Of a stretch of 64,000 bases of DNA, positions 31,941 to 41,799 are shown one piece after another. Below the pieces are notes generated by a model. The model was given only the letters and a program-made list of their open reading frames with translations. It was not told where the DNA came from and searched no databases. Each line of letters starts with the position of its first letter. The stretch's first letter is position 1. The translations under genes and the position numbers were made by a program. The stretch comes from Seiridium cupressi (lineage: Eukaryota > Ascomycota > Sordariomycetes > Amphisphaeriales > Sporocadaceae), in contig JARVKI010000008.1 of the NCBI GenBank assembly GCA_036674765.1, positions 372,001-436,000 on the forward strand, given 5' to 3'.

Positions 31941-32428
31941 CGTGAGCAGGGCATGTATATAAGAATTTCGACTATACATTCTGGTTATTTGTTTTAGTAA
32001 ATTGTTCTTTTCCTTGCAGATTCCACTTGATTTCGTATTTTAACATGACGTCGAAGTGACTTGTGGTATTTGTTCTTGGCACCAGTTGACTGGCAACTGA
32101 GCATATAACACGAATCGAAGTATGATACAAATTGACAAGTTACCATGAGATGGGATCTGTCAAGAGCCCATCTACACAATAGGACATGCTGAAGAGATCC
32201 ACAAAGGAACTGAAGTAGGAAGAACAGGAGGTACGATAATCGTCATGGCGCTGCAGGTGGGCTGCAGCACTGGTCCGCGACACAGGCGGATGAACAGTCC
32301 TTTCGCAAGTTGATCAATTCGTTCCCTCTATGGTAATAGATGTTCTCACTTGGGTTAGCCATCGGACCATTTTCCAGGATATGTGGATTTTGTACAAAAA
32401 CCATATCGTCGAACCATCTATCAATATC
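31941..32428. other. intergenic between convergent genes
   Basis: 3' flanks of the HET gene and of the unknown gene on the opposite strand. No feature recognised. Confidence 0.45.
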
Positions 32429-33541
32429 CTAAATGTCTTCGGTTGCATTGCCGTACTCCAGGCCATACAACACACGCCCGATATCATCCGAGAACTTGTA
32501 GCTGTCGCCCAGGACGCTTCCAGGACTGTTGGGTTGGCCCCATTCGCTCCTGCGCCGGTCTGCCCAGACACTACCGGTTCGAAACTTCTTTGCGTTCCAT
32601 GCTTCTCTCATCTCCCATGTGTCCGTACTTGGGACTCGTGCCTCGCGCACGATGTTGCCTCGCACATCCAGAAAAAGCAGCCTCAGACTTCCCGTCTCGA
32701 AAGCTTCAGTGTCGACGACAAACAAAAAGCTTGACGCAACGTGTGCTTGCAGCGCCTTACCCACTGGACCAACTTCGACCTCGGCGACTTTGAGTTGCTC
32801 CGCATCATTCCCATGGCCCTCGAGGCGAAGAGCCGAGGCTACAGAAGCGCGCAGATCCCGACGTAGCAAATCAAGTCGATCAGGATCGCCAAGATGTCGA
32901 TGGGAAAATTGCTCGTAACCTGGTATAGGCCCTGCCAACTCGGGCAACAAGTCTAATGCAGCGAGCCAGCTCCCCTTGAAAAAAGCAGAATCGTCCAGAA
33001 CTGTCCACGACCGACAAACTTCCTCAAAAGCAGGGTCATTATCTTCAGCGCTTTCGCGTAGCTCATTGAACTTGTGAAACGAATCCTCAGCATAGTGCGT
33101 CCGTAACCACACCTCCTCATCGCCGCGACATCGCCAAAGTTGGAACGCTGCCTCGCACCAGCGCAGGGGTCGCCAAGGCACAAGAATTTCGTCTACCTCA
33201 AGCTCTGTAGGTACTCGTGTGATGGTCGTATCATCGAAGGTTGCGTCCCAATCTCTGGGAATCTCGTCAAGCTGGAGGAACTTGCGGACCAGGTCACATC
33301 GCTGATCCTTTGTTGACAGCGCAGATGAATTGTCCCAATAACGCTGGAAATTTGCGAAACAAACGTCAGGACCCGAATGATAGAGATATCGAGACAAATA
33401 ATGCTCACAATGAGATACTGCTCTGCGGGGAACGCACCCCATGGTGGAGACGCGTCCATCTTGGCCTGAATGCAATGTTTTATATTGCCTGTATAAGTTC
33501 AATATTGTCTGAATGTGCAGGAGTCGGCAACCTCGATACAT
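32429..33541 (-). CDS. protein of unknown function, about 337-370 residues
   Basis: Open frame from ATG 33541 (370 residues). A later Met at 33442 (MGCVPRRAVSHCEHYLSRYL, 337 residues) is an equally good start because the first 30 residues look non-conserved. Strongly protein-like composition: FANFQRYWDNSS, LVRKFLQLDEIPRDWDATFD, WRPLRWCEAAFQLWRCRGDE, VWLRTHYAEDSFHKFNEL, ALDLLPELAGPIPGYEQF. No known catalytic motif, signal peptide or membrane helix. I believe similar proteins occur in other filamentous ascomycetes, but cannot name the family. Convergent with the HET gene ending at 31940. Confidence 0.65.
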   Translation of the reverse strand: MYRGCRLLHIQTILNLYRQYKTLHSGQDGRVSTMGCVPRRAVSHCEHYLSRYLYHSGPDVCFANFQRYWDNSSALSTKDQRCDLVRKFLQLDEIPRDWDATFDDTTITRVPTELEVDEILVPWRPLRWCEAAFQLWRCRGDEEVWLRTHYAEDSFHKFNELRESAEDNDPAFEEVCRSWTVLDDSAFFKGSWLAALDLLPELAGPIPGYEQFSHRHLGDPDRLDLLRRDLRASVASALRLEGHGNDAEQLKVAEVEVGPVGKALQAHVASSFLFVVDTEAFETGSLRLLFLDVRGNIVREARVPSTDTWEMREAWNAKKFRTGSVWADRRRSEWGQPNSPGSVLGDSYKFSDDIGRVLYGLEYGNATEDI

Positions 33542-34477
33542 AGGTGGCACCAGTGCACAGTACTTGCGTCGGAGCCCCTACACCAAGCAGCCAAAATACA
33601 TGTACTCGTTCTGATCCTAAGCACTGCTTGAAGCGGATTTGAAGGAATGCACATGTGTAAGGATCACAATCTGACTCCTTGCGCTGGGACAGCTTTCAAT
33701 TCCTCAGCTGCACTACTAGCCTGATGTATCCAACTTTGTGTGTGACTATGGCAGTTGTAACGGGCTCTGGTGGATTAGGGGCCCGAGCACTTTTAGCCGA
33801 CCATTTGCATGGGGGAATTCTAGGCAGCTTCGGCCGGTTCCTATATGTACATGTAGTGTGATTCGCTGTTGCGGTTGCAGTTCCCTGCAGAATTCAATTT
33901 TAGCGGGCTTCGTCTAGGGTCTTATTTGGCACGGCACCCCATAGTCGGGGCCTTGACGTGCTATAATTTGACACTTGACCTGGGATCCAGCGCGCACAGC
34001 ACTAGTAAGCTGTGTCAGAGCGGATTGCTAGTGGTCATGTGGGTCGGCAGATGGCCCTAAGCTACATGTATGTAGGTCGGTGGCAGAGTTCCAGAGTTCC
34101 AATGGAATAACTAAGACACAATTGACGCATAACTGAATCCATATATCAGCAGAGCTAGTTGTGACAATAATCAGTTTTAAACTACGTGATTCAAGGGCAA
34201 TACACTTTAGCCTGTCTTCGCACCTTAGACAGCCGTGAGTGGAGGGGCCCGATGACGGATCTCTAAGGACGAGATTATTGCAGCTTCCAAGCAAATTAGC
34301 TTTCCTAGCGGTACCATTTTAGAAGGGTGTATATACAGAGCGACCAGAAGATTTAAAAGGTTCAAACATATCGTGCCAGTTCAGATTGTTGGCTAAAATC
34401 AGCTTAGAGTCGATACTTCCTGCATTAGAACCCGATGTGCCGATGTTTCCTCGTTCTTCATCTTCTCAATGATATCC
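33542..34477. other. intergenic, no gene recognised
   Basis: About 0.9 kb with only short frames; a degenerate origin cannot be excluded, nothing recognisable. Confidence 0.45.
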
Positions 34478-35475
34478 TCAAGCCTTCATATAGACACTGA
34501 TCATAGCAGCCTCGAGTGCTTCCATCAAGCTAGCAGACCTCTTTGCCAGCTGCCTTGTTTCCTGCTGCAGATGCTCCTCTCGCTCTGCCTCCGCAAACCC
34601 TGTTTTCCAACGACGCCAACCGTTCAGCGTCCAGGGTTCTCTACGTCCAAACATGCTGTCTGACTCTGCCTCCTCTAGAGGGACTAATATAGCCGAGAGA
34701 ATGTTCTGGCCACTATATATTATCCACTGTGCGGCGGCAGATATATGACAATCTAGGGCAGAATAGTTGGTGGAGGGTGTAGACTCGAATGCATCGCCCA
34801 TAGTCCAGGTGCAATAGGTAGACAGCATCCCACCGTTCATGGAATGCATATGAGCATAAAATGCGATTGTGTTGACCCAGCGCTGGCCATCTTCAGGACT
34901 CGAAGTCTCGTTTGAGTCCTGGGCTGAGAAAGCGGCTATTATATTATATCAGTAAGTTATGAAAACTAGTATAGAGCTATCATGGGCAACCTACGGTTAT
35001 AGACGTCGCGAATCGTCTCCCCGAGTAGGTGTAATTTGGATGTATACTTAATATCCCTAGACTGATCCTGTTATTATCAGCCATTCTGTAGGCATATTGA
35101 GGCATGGGGCACGATTGATATACGAACCCAAAGAATAGTGTATGTGGTCTTGGGTGAATGCCGTAGGGCAAGAACGAGCCGCGCCAATCTCATATGACAA
35201 ATGTGGTAGTGGGGAATCTGTTCAGCGGTGTTGATACACAACTCCCAAAATACTGTAAGCTCTTCCGACCATCCTCGGGGCTCCGGGGGTTCTGGAAGCA
35301 GGCTTATGATGGCCTGTGTTGCGCTGGTCAAGCTTGAGCTATCTTCTATTCGGAGGTGTCGGCGAAGAATGTCAACTGCTTTGTTTTCAAATACAGTGCT
35401 TGTGGGAGCGTTACTGGTCGTTTCCGCCGTAGGGACGTTGTCAATTCCGTCAAAGAAGAATGTTAAGCGTTCCAT
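34478..35475 (-). CDS. DUF3632 family protein
   Basis: Three exons, 35475..35128, 35067..34995 and 34935..34478, give 292 residues; introns of 60 and 59 nt close in phase. The C-terminal block HISAAAQWIIYSGQNILSAI, then GWRRWKTGFAEAEREE and the ETRQLAKRSASLMEALEAAM helix match fungal DUF3632 proteins as I know them, as does LLGETIRDVYN in exon 2. Function is unknown; no catalytic residues stand out and there is no signal peptide. The same frame stays open upstream to 35811, adding 112 residues of low-complexity Arg/Ala-rich sequence that does not resemble the family, so I start at the Met of MERLTFFFDGIDN. Second-exon donor GTTCGT at 35127 is non-canonical in its last bases. Confidence 0.72.
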
Positions 35476-35811
35476 TAGGGTGTATATGCGGGCGACTGAT
35501 GGTGCCAATTTGATCAAAGGTGTGTTATCGATGTGGAAGTGCGACAATAAATGCCCGGGGAGCTTGTGGAGGCCTGCAGCGGCAGCAGCACCGTTGGTGA
35601 TGATTCCGCCTAATGTGGCGCAGCTCTGGCGCTCAGCCCGCAGAATCGGCCACTTTAAAAGACGCAGCCTCGACCCATTGTCAGGTCTTATCATGTTTCG
35701 GCTGGTACCAACAGCTTGGGACTGCAGCGACACCCTTGTTCTTTTGAGCTGACTCACAGCCAAACTAGCCGCCATCGCCGTAATACGCACGCGCCGATAC
35801 ATATCGGCCAC

Positions 35812-38647
35812 TATACCGAGACCAGATGGCCTATTTTAATGTGCATATTTATTTCTATAATAAGCTAGAATTTGATTGGAGCTGCGGATAGCCGCCGGAC
35901 CTCAAGTGGCCGACTTCCATTTCACACTGGAAAGAGGAAGCGCTAAACAGCCAACACTCAAAGCTATGGGAGATCAAACAGCAGAGAGATCGCTACTGCG
36001 ATATGGACTCGAGGACTATTTAGTCTCGGAGATCTGGCCTCAAAAGACATATGCGGTAACACAAGCGCAATCCTTTTTCTTTTACACTGTCATCTGCTGG
36101 CCGGTTATTCTCTAATCCTTAGCATTACACTTGTGTCATCGTAAGCATCTTCACTATGGTTCGTGGCTCTTCAGTTATCAGTGACCAGCGAGTATGTGCA
36201 CATTATACTTCAGTTCTCCGCATTGGTCCTAGATGCTAACCCGGCGATCATAATACTGTGTCGTGCATCGCACAGAAACGACCGAGGAGCGAAGTCATGT
36301 AGCCGTTGAGGATTGTGACCACATGTTGCGGAGTGCTCCAATCCCTGGAGGGAATCTAAAATTCAATGGAAGACGCCCACATCGGCACGGTGACAGAGAG
36401 AATCACTACATGGAGGAGCGCATTGAGAGAGATCCTAGGGTCCACACCGAGACAAGCCAGTCAGCGGTACTTCATGCTCACGCGCTCCCTACGTTGGCTG
36501 CATATCCGGGTCGCGAATTTGACTACGCCCACCAGAATCGCCGCGGAAATGATCCTCGGGGTGACGCCGGATACAATCGCATCATTACCGATTCTCGTAA
36601 GAGTCAACTCGGCCTGTCTTATCATCCACTAGGATCAGCGCATACTATGGTCCGCGCGGGTAAGCAAGGGGTTTTTGTAGCGGATTATAGACGAGACTCC
36701 ATTAAGCATGAGTCAGAGACGCAGAAATACGGCGCAACCGGTAGCCGTAGTTCTACATGGCCTCAGCGATAAAGTCACCGTTTGAGATATTGCTTGTAAA
36801 GGAGTACCAATAGCGTGCCTTTTCGGGCAATCTATCTTTATATGGACAGAAAGGTTTTCTTTAAACGAGACAGAGGGGATAACTTGTTAATGGTTTATTT
36901 TATAGTTCTATAATAATGCTATTTAAAGGTTTTCTTTATATGTATTTTATTATAAAGACACCGGCCTTGGCAGTGGGCTCGGTAATATTTTATCTGGCTA
37001 GCAATCGCTGATAAGGGGCAATAATAGATGTCGTCCATCATAAGCCCAACCAAGAAGAATTATGCTCGTAGAATCAGTGGTGGCTTATTGGGTTAGGTAC
37101 ATGTCACAGCTCTCACACTTCAATGTATGTATGTGAAATGTAACGGTCCACACCCTTGCGGATTATAGCACTACTAAAGTCGGACAGTGAGGATTGCATC
37201 TTGAACCAGGAACTGGCTGGCCTCAAATGGTTTCGGCTCGAAATGGCATCGAATTATCACGTCCTGGCATTGTTCCAGAATGCAACCCAGGCCCTCAAAA
37301 AGGCTGTCACTGGTGAGCAGAAAATTACGGCACCTACACTGCTCTCCTCACCGGTTCTCGGCCAGTTGGGCGCCGATACAAGTCCATCAATTGAACTAGT
37401 ATTTACGTTGGTGGGAATTATTGATGCTGTGTAGAAATTAAAAAAAAAAAAAAAAAAAAAATTCTGAGCGCTGGCATTGGTGTAGCCGTTTGGGTGGGCG
37501 CGGCCTTTCAGGACCCGGCGTGTATTTACATTGAAGTGACTTTGGCTCCACTGGGGTATTGTTTCGCGGCTTTACCTTTCGAAGGTTTTGACCATAAGTT
37601 GGAGCCAAGCCTTCGGCCGTGGCTTAGGACCGTAACAATTACGGTTTACGTCTATTTCGTCGCAAACTATCATATGAAAGCTGGAGGTGATAGTTTGAGA
37701 AAAGACTGTTTCGGTGTGGTAACCGCGCTCGTAGGGAACTGTGAACCGAAGCATTCGGTTGGGGAGGACGTAGACTCTATATCAAGGGGAGTTTTTCATG
37801 CTTTAGAATTAGGGGAGTAATATTGATCGCCATTTCAAGGCTAGTTACATAAATATACAGTTGCACGACACTCAACTACTTCCGACTCAGCCCATTCCTA
37901 GATTGCAAAGCGCAACATTACTACATGCAGTCATGGCGAACTACTTGCACCGAGTTTTCGGCTTGAGCTGCCACTGATCTTTCAGAATCCGGGCCATCGA
38001 TGCACGAAGATCCCAGCTTCATCCCGCCGGAGGTAATAGAAGGGAAGCGCAATGAGCGAAATACATATGATGGTAGCACAAAATATGTGCGAAGAAAATT
38101 ATCGATGAGCCGCATTTCCGATGGAAGCGCTAGCCAATGGCCCCCTAACCGCGTCGCTGGGTCTCCAGATTATAGGGGGCTTTTTCAGCCGAGCGGATGC
38201 AAGCGACGTAGCGTTGGTATGGCGCAGATGCATCGGATCCTGGTGGAATGGATACAAATCATTGGCTTGAATGTTTCTGCTTGTCAAAAGGAGCATCCCA
38301 ACTCCGACGAGATTAAGCTTAAGGCATTTGCACTGCTGTAAACGAACAAAACCCCCTGCCACTGCCTGAAACACACCCCGATTAGCGGGTGCTTGGCACT
38401 ATAAACAACACAACCAAGCTAGCCGAGCCGACCTTGAGCCTCGGTGGATTGACTGTTCCGAACCCTGTCTCCGGTATCCACTGGAATGAAGGAAACGCAC
38501 ATGTAGACTTATAAAGATATTCTTACGGGATGCTTTTTTGCTGCGTTTTTGAATGTAGCTGTTTGTTCTTTTCACAGGAAAGTCATTTCAATTTCACTCA
38601 TTTCGATTCTTAGGCTCCAAGCCCTTACATTCTTTACACCTTGCATC
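35812..38647. other. long intergenic region with AT-rich patch and A22 tract
   Basis: 2.8 kb without a recognisable gene. Open frames at 36263-36772 and 37494-37820 have no similarity that I know and overlap in alternative frames. 36830-36965 is AT-rich. A run of 22 A lies at 37440-37461. A TATAAA at 38510-38515 is 133 bp before the DUF1996 gene. The area may hold decayed sequence. Confidence 0.45.
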
Positions 38648-39683
38648 ATGCAATCCTCTCTTCTGCTTCTTTCAGCCGCCCTGGGCGCGGCTAACGCTTA
38701 TACCATTACTACTTCTGAAAGATTTATGCTGAAGAACATCGACCCTATTGTTTTCCCCGGCCAATACAGCAAAAGTCATATGCACTCGTTTTTCGGCTCC
38801 GATGCTGTAACCATCAACACAACTACTTCAGCCGAGCTTCAGGCTGGGTGCTCAAGTACTGAAAACCCCAACGACTATTCCGTCTACTGTAGGTCGACTC
38901 GAGTCAAACTACCTGATCGTATTTCTGACAAACTGTTTTATAGGGGTGCCAACTCTGGTCTACACGAGCCCGACAGACGGTGTACAATATCCCGTCCCAG
39001 TGAATCGCTTCAGCGCCTACTACGTCTCCATCAACTCGGCTGAAGTTGCCATACCTCAGAACTACAAGGGTGTTGCTGGTAGTGCTTCGGCTACGTCGCA
39101 AGACGACGTAGAAAGCCTTGCCGGCATCTCTTGGTTCTGCGAGGGCGACGACGACCAGCCGGCAAAGGACGATGCCGCATTCCCTTTGCAGACATGCAGC
39201 ACGCATCTGCAGACCCTCCTGCTGTTCCACGACTGCGTCAACGAGGACACTCTGGAGTCCACCTACTCGGGCACGCAGAACTGGAACTCGACCTACAAGG
39301 CGACTAACCGATGCCCCGAAGGCATGAAGAGGATGCCGCAGTTGCGATTCTCCATCCGCTACGACCTGCGCACTGTTCTACCGGATGGCTGGGAGGGACA
39401 GCCTCCCCTCGAGCTCGCATGCGGTCCTTCCTACTGTAGCCATGGCGACTTCATCAACGGCTGGCTCCCTGAGGCTGCTGAGAACATGTTGCAGGCCACC
39501 AGCAAGACCGAGTTTGCCGGTGTTGATGGCCCCGATGGGACCTACGACGCAGGATCCGTCTGTGGAGCTGAGAATGCCTCGGATGCTGACCCTAACCATG
39601 GCACGAGCGACTACGCCGAGAGCGTCGCGCTGATCTCCAAGCGCTCCGTCAACAAGCGCCGCGGTGTTAAGAGTGATGCTTAA
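38648..39683 (+). CDS. secreted DUF1996 domain protein
   Basis: Two exons (38648..38888 and 38944..39683) give 326 residues; the 55-nt intron (GTAGGT..TTATAG) restores the conserved YWVPTLVYTSPTDGVQ motif. Signal peptide MQSSLLLLSAALGAANA. DUF1996 hallmarks: IVFPGQYSKSHMHSFFGSDA with the paired His, FHDCVN, the RMPQLRFSIRYDLRT block, PLELACGPSYCSHGDFINGW, and Cys pairs likely forming disulphides. The family is secreted in fungi and of uncertain function. Ends with a basic tail (SKRSVNKRRGVKSDA). Gene looks intact, and 39.0-39.6 kb is noticeably more GC-rich than its surroundings. Confidence 0.88.
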
Positions 39684-40251
39684 GGAAAACTACGCAGGAT
39701 ATTGGGGTAGCTTCTGGGTTCTTCAGTTTATTTTTCATGTGTATTATATTTTAGTCACCCCAGACTTTGGCTATGTAGATGATTACCGTCGATTAGCGAT
39801 AGCCCCAATATGCGCTACATCATGACTTGGTCGCCGTGTTCCCGAGAGACCCGTACTGCCGTTGGTTCTGATAAATCCCCAGATGTCCGTACATGTGATC
39901 GTCTAACTCGCCAAGAGAATATGTGTATCTCGTGCGTCGTTGTATACGTGTATGTAGACAGTGTTTTAGTTGTAGTGGTATATATAGATACACTAACAAC
40001 ATTACATGTATGCTGGAACGTTTACGGGTGGCCTTAGGGATCATTGCGAGGTTAGCATACTCCGCGGCTGCCTCTAAACTAGGGGAAAGTGCATCGCACT
40101 GAGGAAGTGGGCCTTAAATCCACCAATTTTCTCCTGTCTGGCTCAACCAGAGCCTTAGCATCTGTCACAGCCATCAATATAAAGTGGTGCATTAATTAGT
40201 CATATACATTTAGAATATATCTTGATCGGCAGCGCAGACGCCTGCGTCAAT
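39684..40251. other. intergenic, no gene recognised
   Basis: 3' flanks of the DUF1996 gene and of the GH28 pseudogene. Nothing supported. Confidence 0.45.
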
Positions 40252-41799
40252 TTAACAGTCAAATCTGGTTGGATCAACCACATTCGAACATTTGTATCTC
40301 GTTAGTTCGTCACCCGAGTCAACATCAACCAAGTCGACATTCTCTATATCGATATCCGTGTAGCCACCAGAGTCCTCGCTACATTGTAGGTTCGCAATAT
40401 AGCTGGACTCGTTGAAACCCGATATGTTCTTGATGTTGATGCGTTTGAGCTGAAATCTAGAGCTATTGCAATCGCCCGTTCCGGAGAAGGTTGTGCATTG
40501 ACTGATCAAGGCTGCCGCGTCCCGGAAATGAGTGGACTTCCAACCCTCGGCAGCTTGGAAATGTCAGTACGAGAATGCTCCGCATCGGGAGTTGATAGTT
40601 TGAACTCAAAAATGCCGCTCAGAACTAAACCCCTTAGTTAGCCATGTTAATGTACACACGTTAATCAGTAGTAACTTGCAGCACAGACCGCCACCGCCTC
40701 CGTTTGGCCGACAACTCACCTGTTCGCCGGTCCAAGTATTAAAATATGCCGTATGTAGGGTCTTTTTGCTAGTGATGCTGCGCACTACCACATTCTCCAT
40801 TGTCTCATACTGACCGACGTACTGGGCGATGCCAAATGCCAGTCCTAAACCTTTCTCGAATTAGCAGTTTTTACCACGACGTTTGTCGAGTTGGGCTTAA
40901 GAGAAATCGAATCGTCTCCATTGTTCACATGCCACCCTCCGAAGGTGATGTTATGAGAGAGAAAGTATATCTGCGCCATTGGTGTTTCGAGCGGGATATC
41001 CATTCAATATACGAGAATTAACGGTGATGTCCTCGAGCAGAACGTTTTCAGAGTGCACAATAGCCATGCCATATCCTGGTTAGTCTCGGACTTCTACGGT
41101 AGTCTACACCTGGCTCTTACCACATCTGACTTTGTACGAAATTAGGCCCGGTGAAGGTCGAGCAAACAGTAATCCCCATCGGCCGATCTAAGCCAGGTTA
41201 AGTAAGTAGATGTACATGGATAATTGACTCGTCCCTAACGAGGTTATGCGAGGTCTGACCGTTGCCATCAATAGCCCCAGTACCATGGCCATTCACCTTG
41301 AGGCCTTCGCCACCAAGAAATCAAACAATAAACCGATTTGGATACCCTACGGGCATCGAGTTGTCGAGCCAGTGTGTTGTGTTGGTGCCCCACTGATACC
41401 GTTTGTCAGTTCAATGATACGGATGGTTTCCGCATGGAATCACTCAACGAGAAATGTGCCGTGTATGTCTATGGTGACATTCTTCAGCCCAGTCATGTTC
41501 ATCACGGAATTTACGTAATAGGTCGTATTTGCCGAGAAGTAATGTTCTGACGCTCTGTTTGCATTTGAATGTACCGAGAATGTTTTGAGGGTCATTGGAC
41601 CCGTCTCCATTGGCAGGAACGGAGCAGTTATACGCACGACCCTAAATGCCGGCTCCGACCGACCAAGGAGCATCCTTTGCACGGTGCATGAGCAAGCCAG
41701 ATGGCTGCAATAGGAGTAAGGAACACGATAAAAATAATGAAGATTCGCAATTCGGAAGCAGGTTTGGCTAAACTGTGATACTCGGTTGTAGTATTTCAT
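40252..41799 (-). pseudogene. exopolygalacturonase (GH28) pseudogene
   Basis: Family blocks can be followed in order on the minus strand, but only by changing frame. These are TYYVNSVMNMTGLKNVTIDI with HGTFL (about 41445-41510), WGTNTTHWLDNSMPVGYPNR (after a plausible intron), FLGGEGLKVNGHGTGAIDGN, RPMGITVCSTF with FVQSQM, MAIVHSENVLLEDITVNSRI, HNITFGGWHVNNGDDSISLK (catalytic NxDD region), KGLGLAFGIAQYVGQYETME with NVVVRSIT, HTAYFNTWTGEQ, and SQCTTFSGTGDCNSS to the C-terminal Cys. Disruptions: in-frame TGA at 41321-41323, a frame change near 40955-40972, and TAA at 40861-40863. The intact enzyme would be secreted and release galacturonate from pectin. The N-terminal signal region is not recognisable. 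Confidence 0.85.

Noticed and set aside
35476..35811. 112-residue N-terminal extension of the DUF3632 protein
   Set aside because: Low-complexity Arg/Ala/Leu composition unlike the family; an internal Met fits better. Not excluded.
36263..36772. 169-codon open frame
   Set aside because: Overlaps another open frame of equal quality, has Arg/His-rich shadow composition and no family resemblance.
37494..37820. 108-codon open frame
   Set aside because: No recognisable similarity and no supporting gene context; starts at a random ATG.
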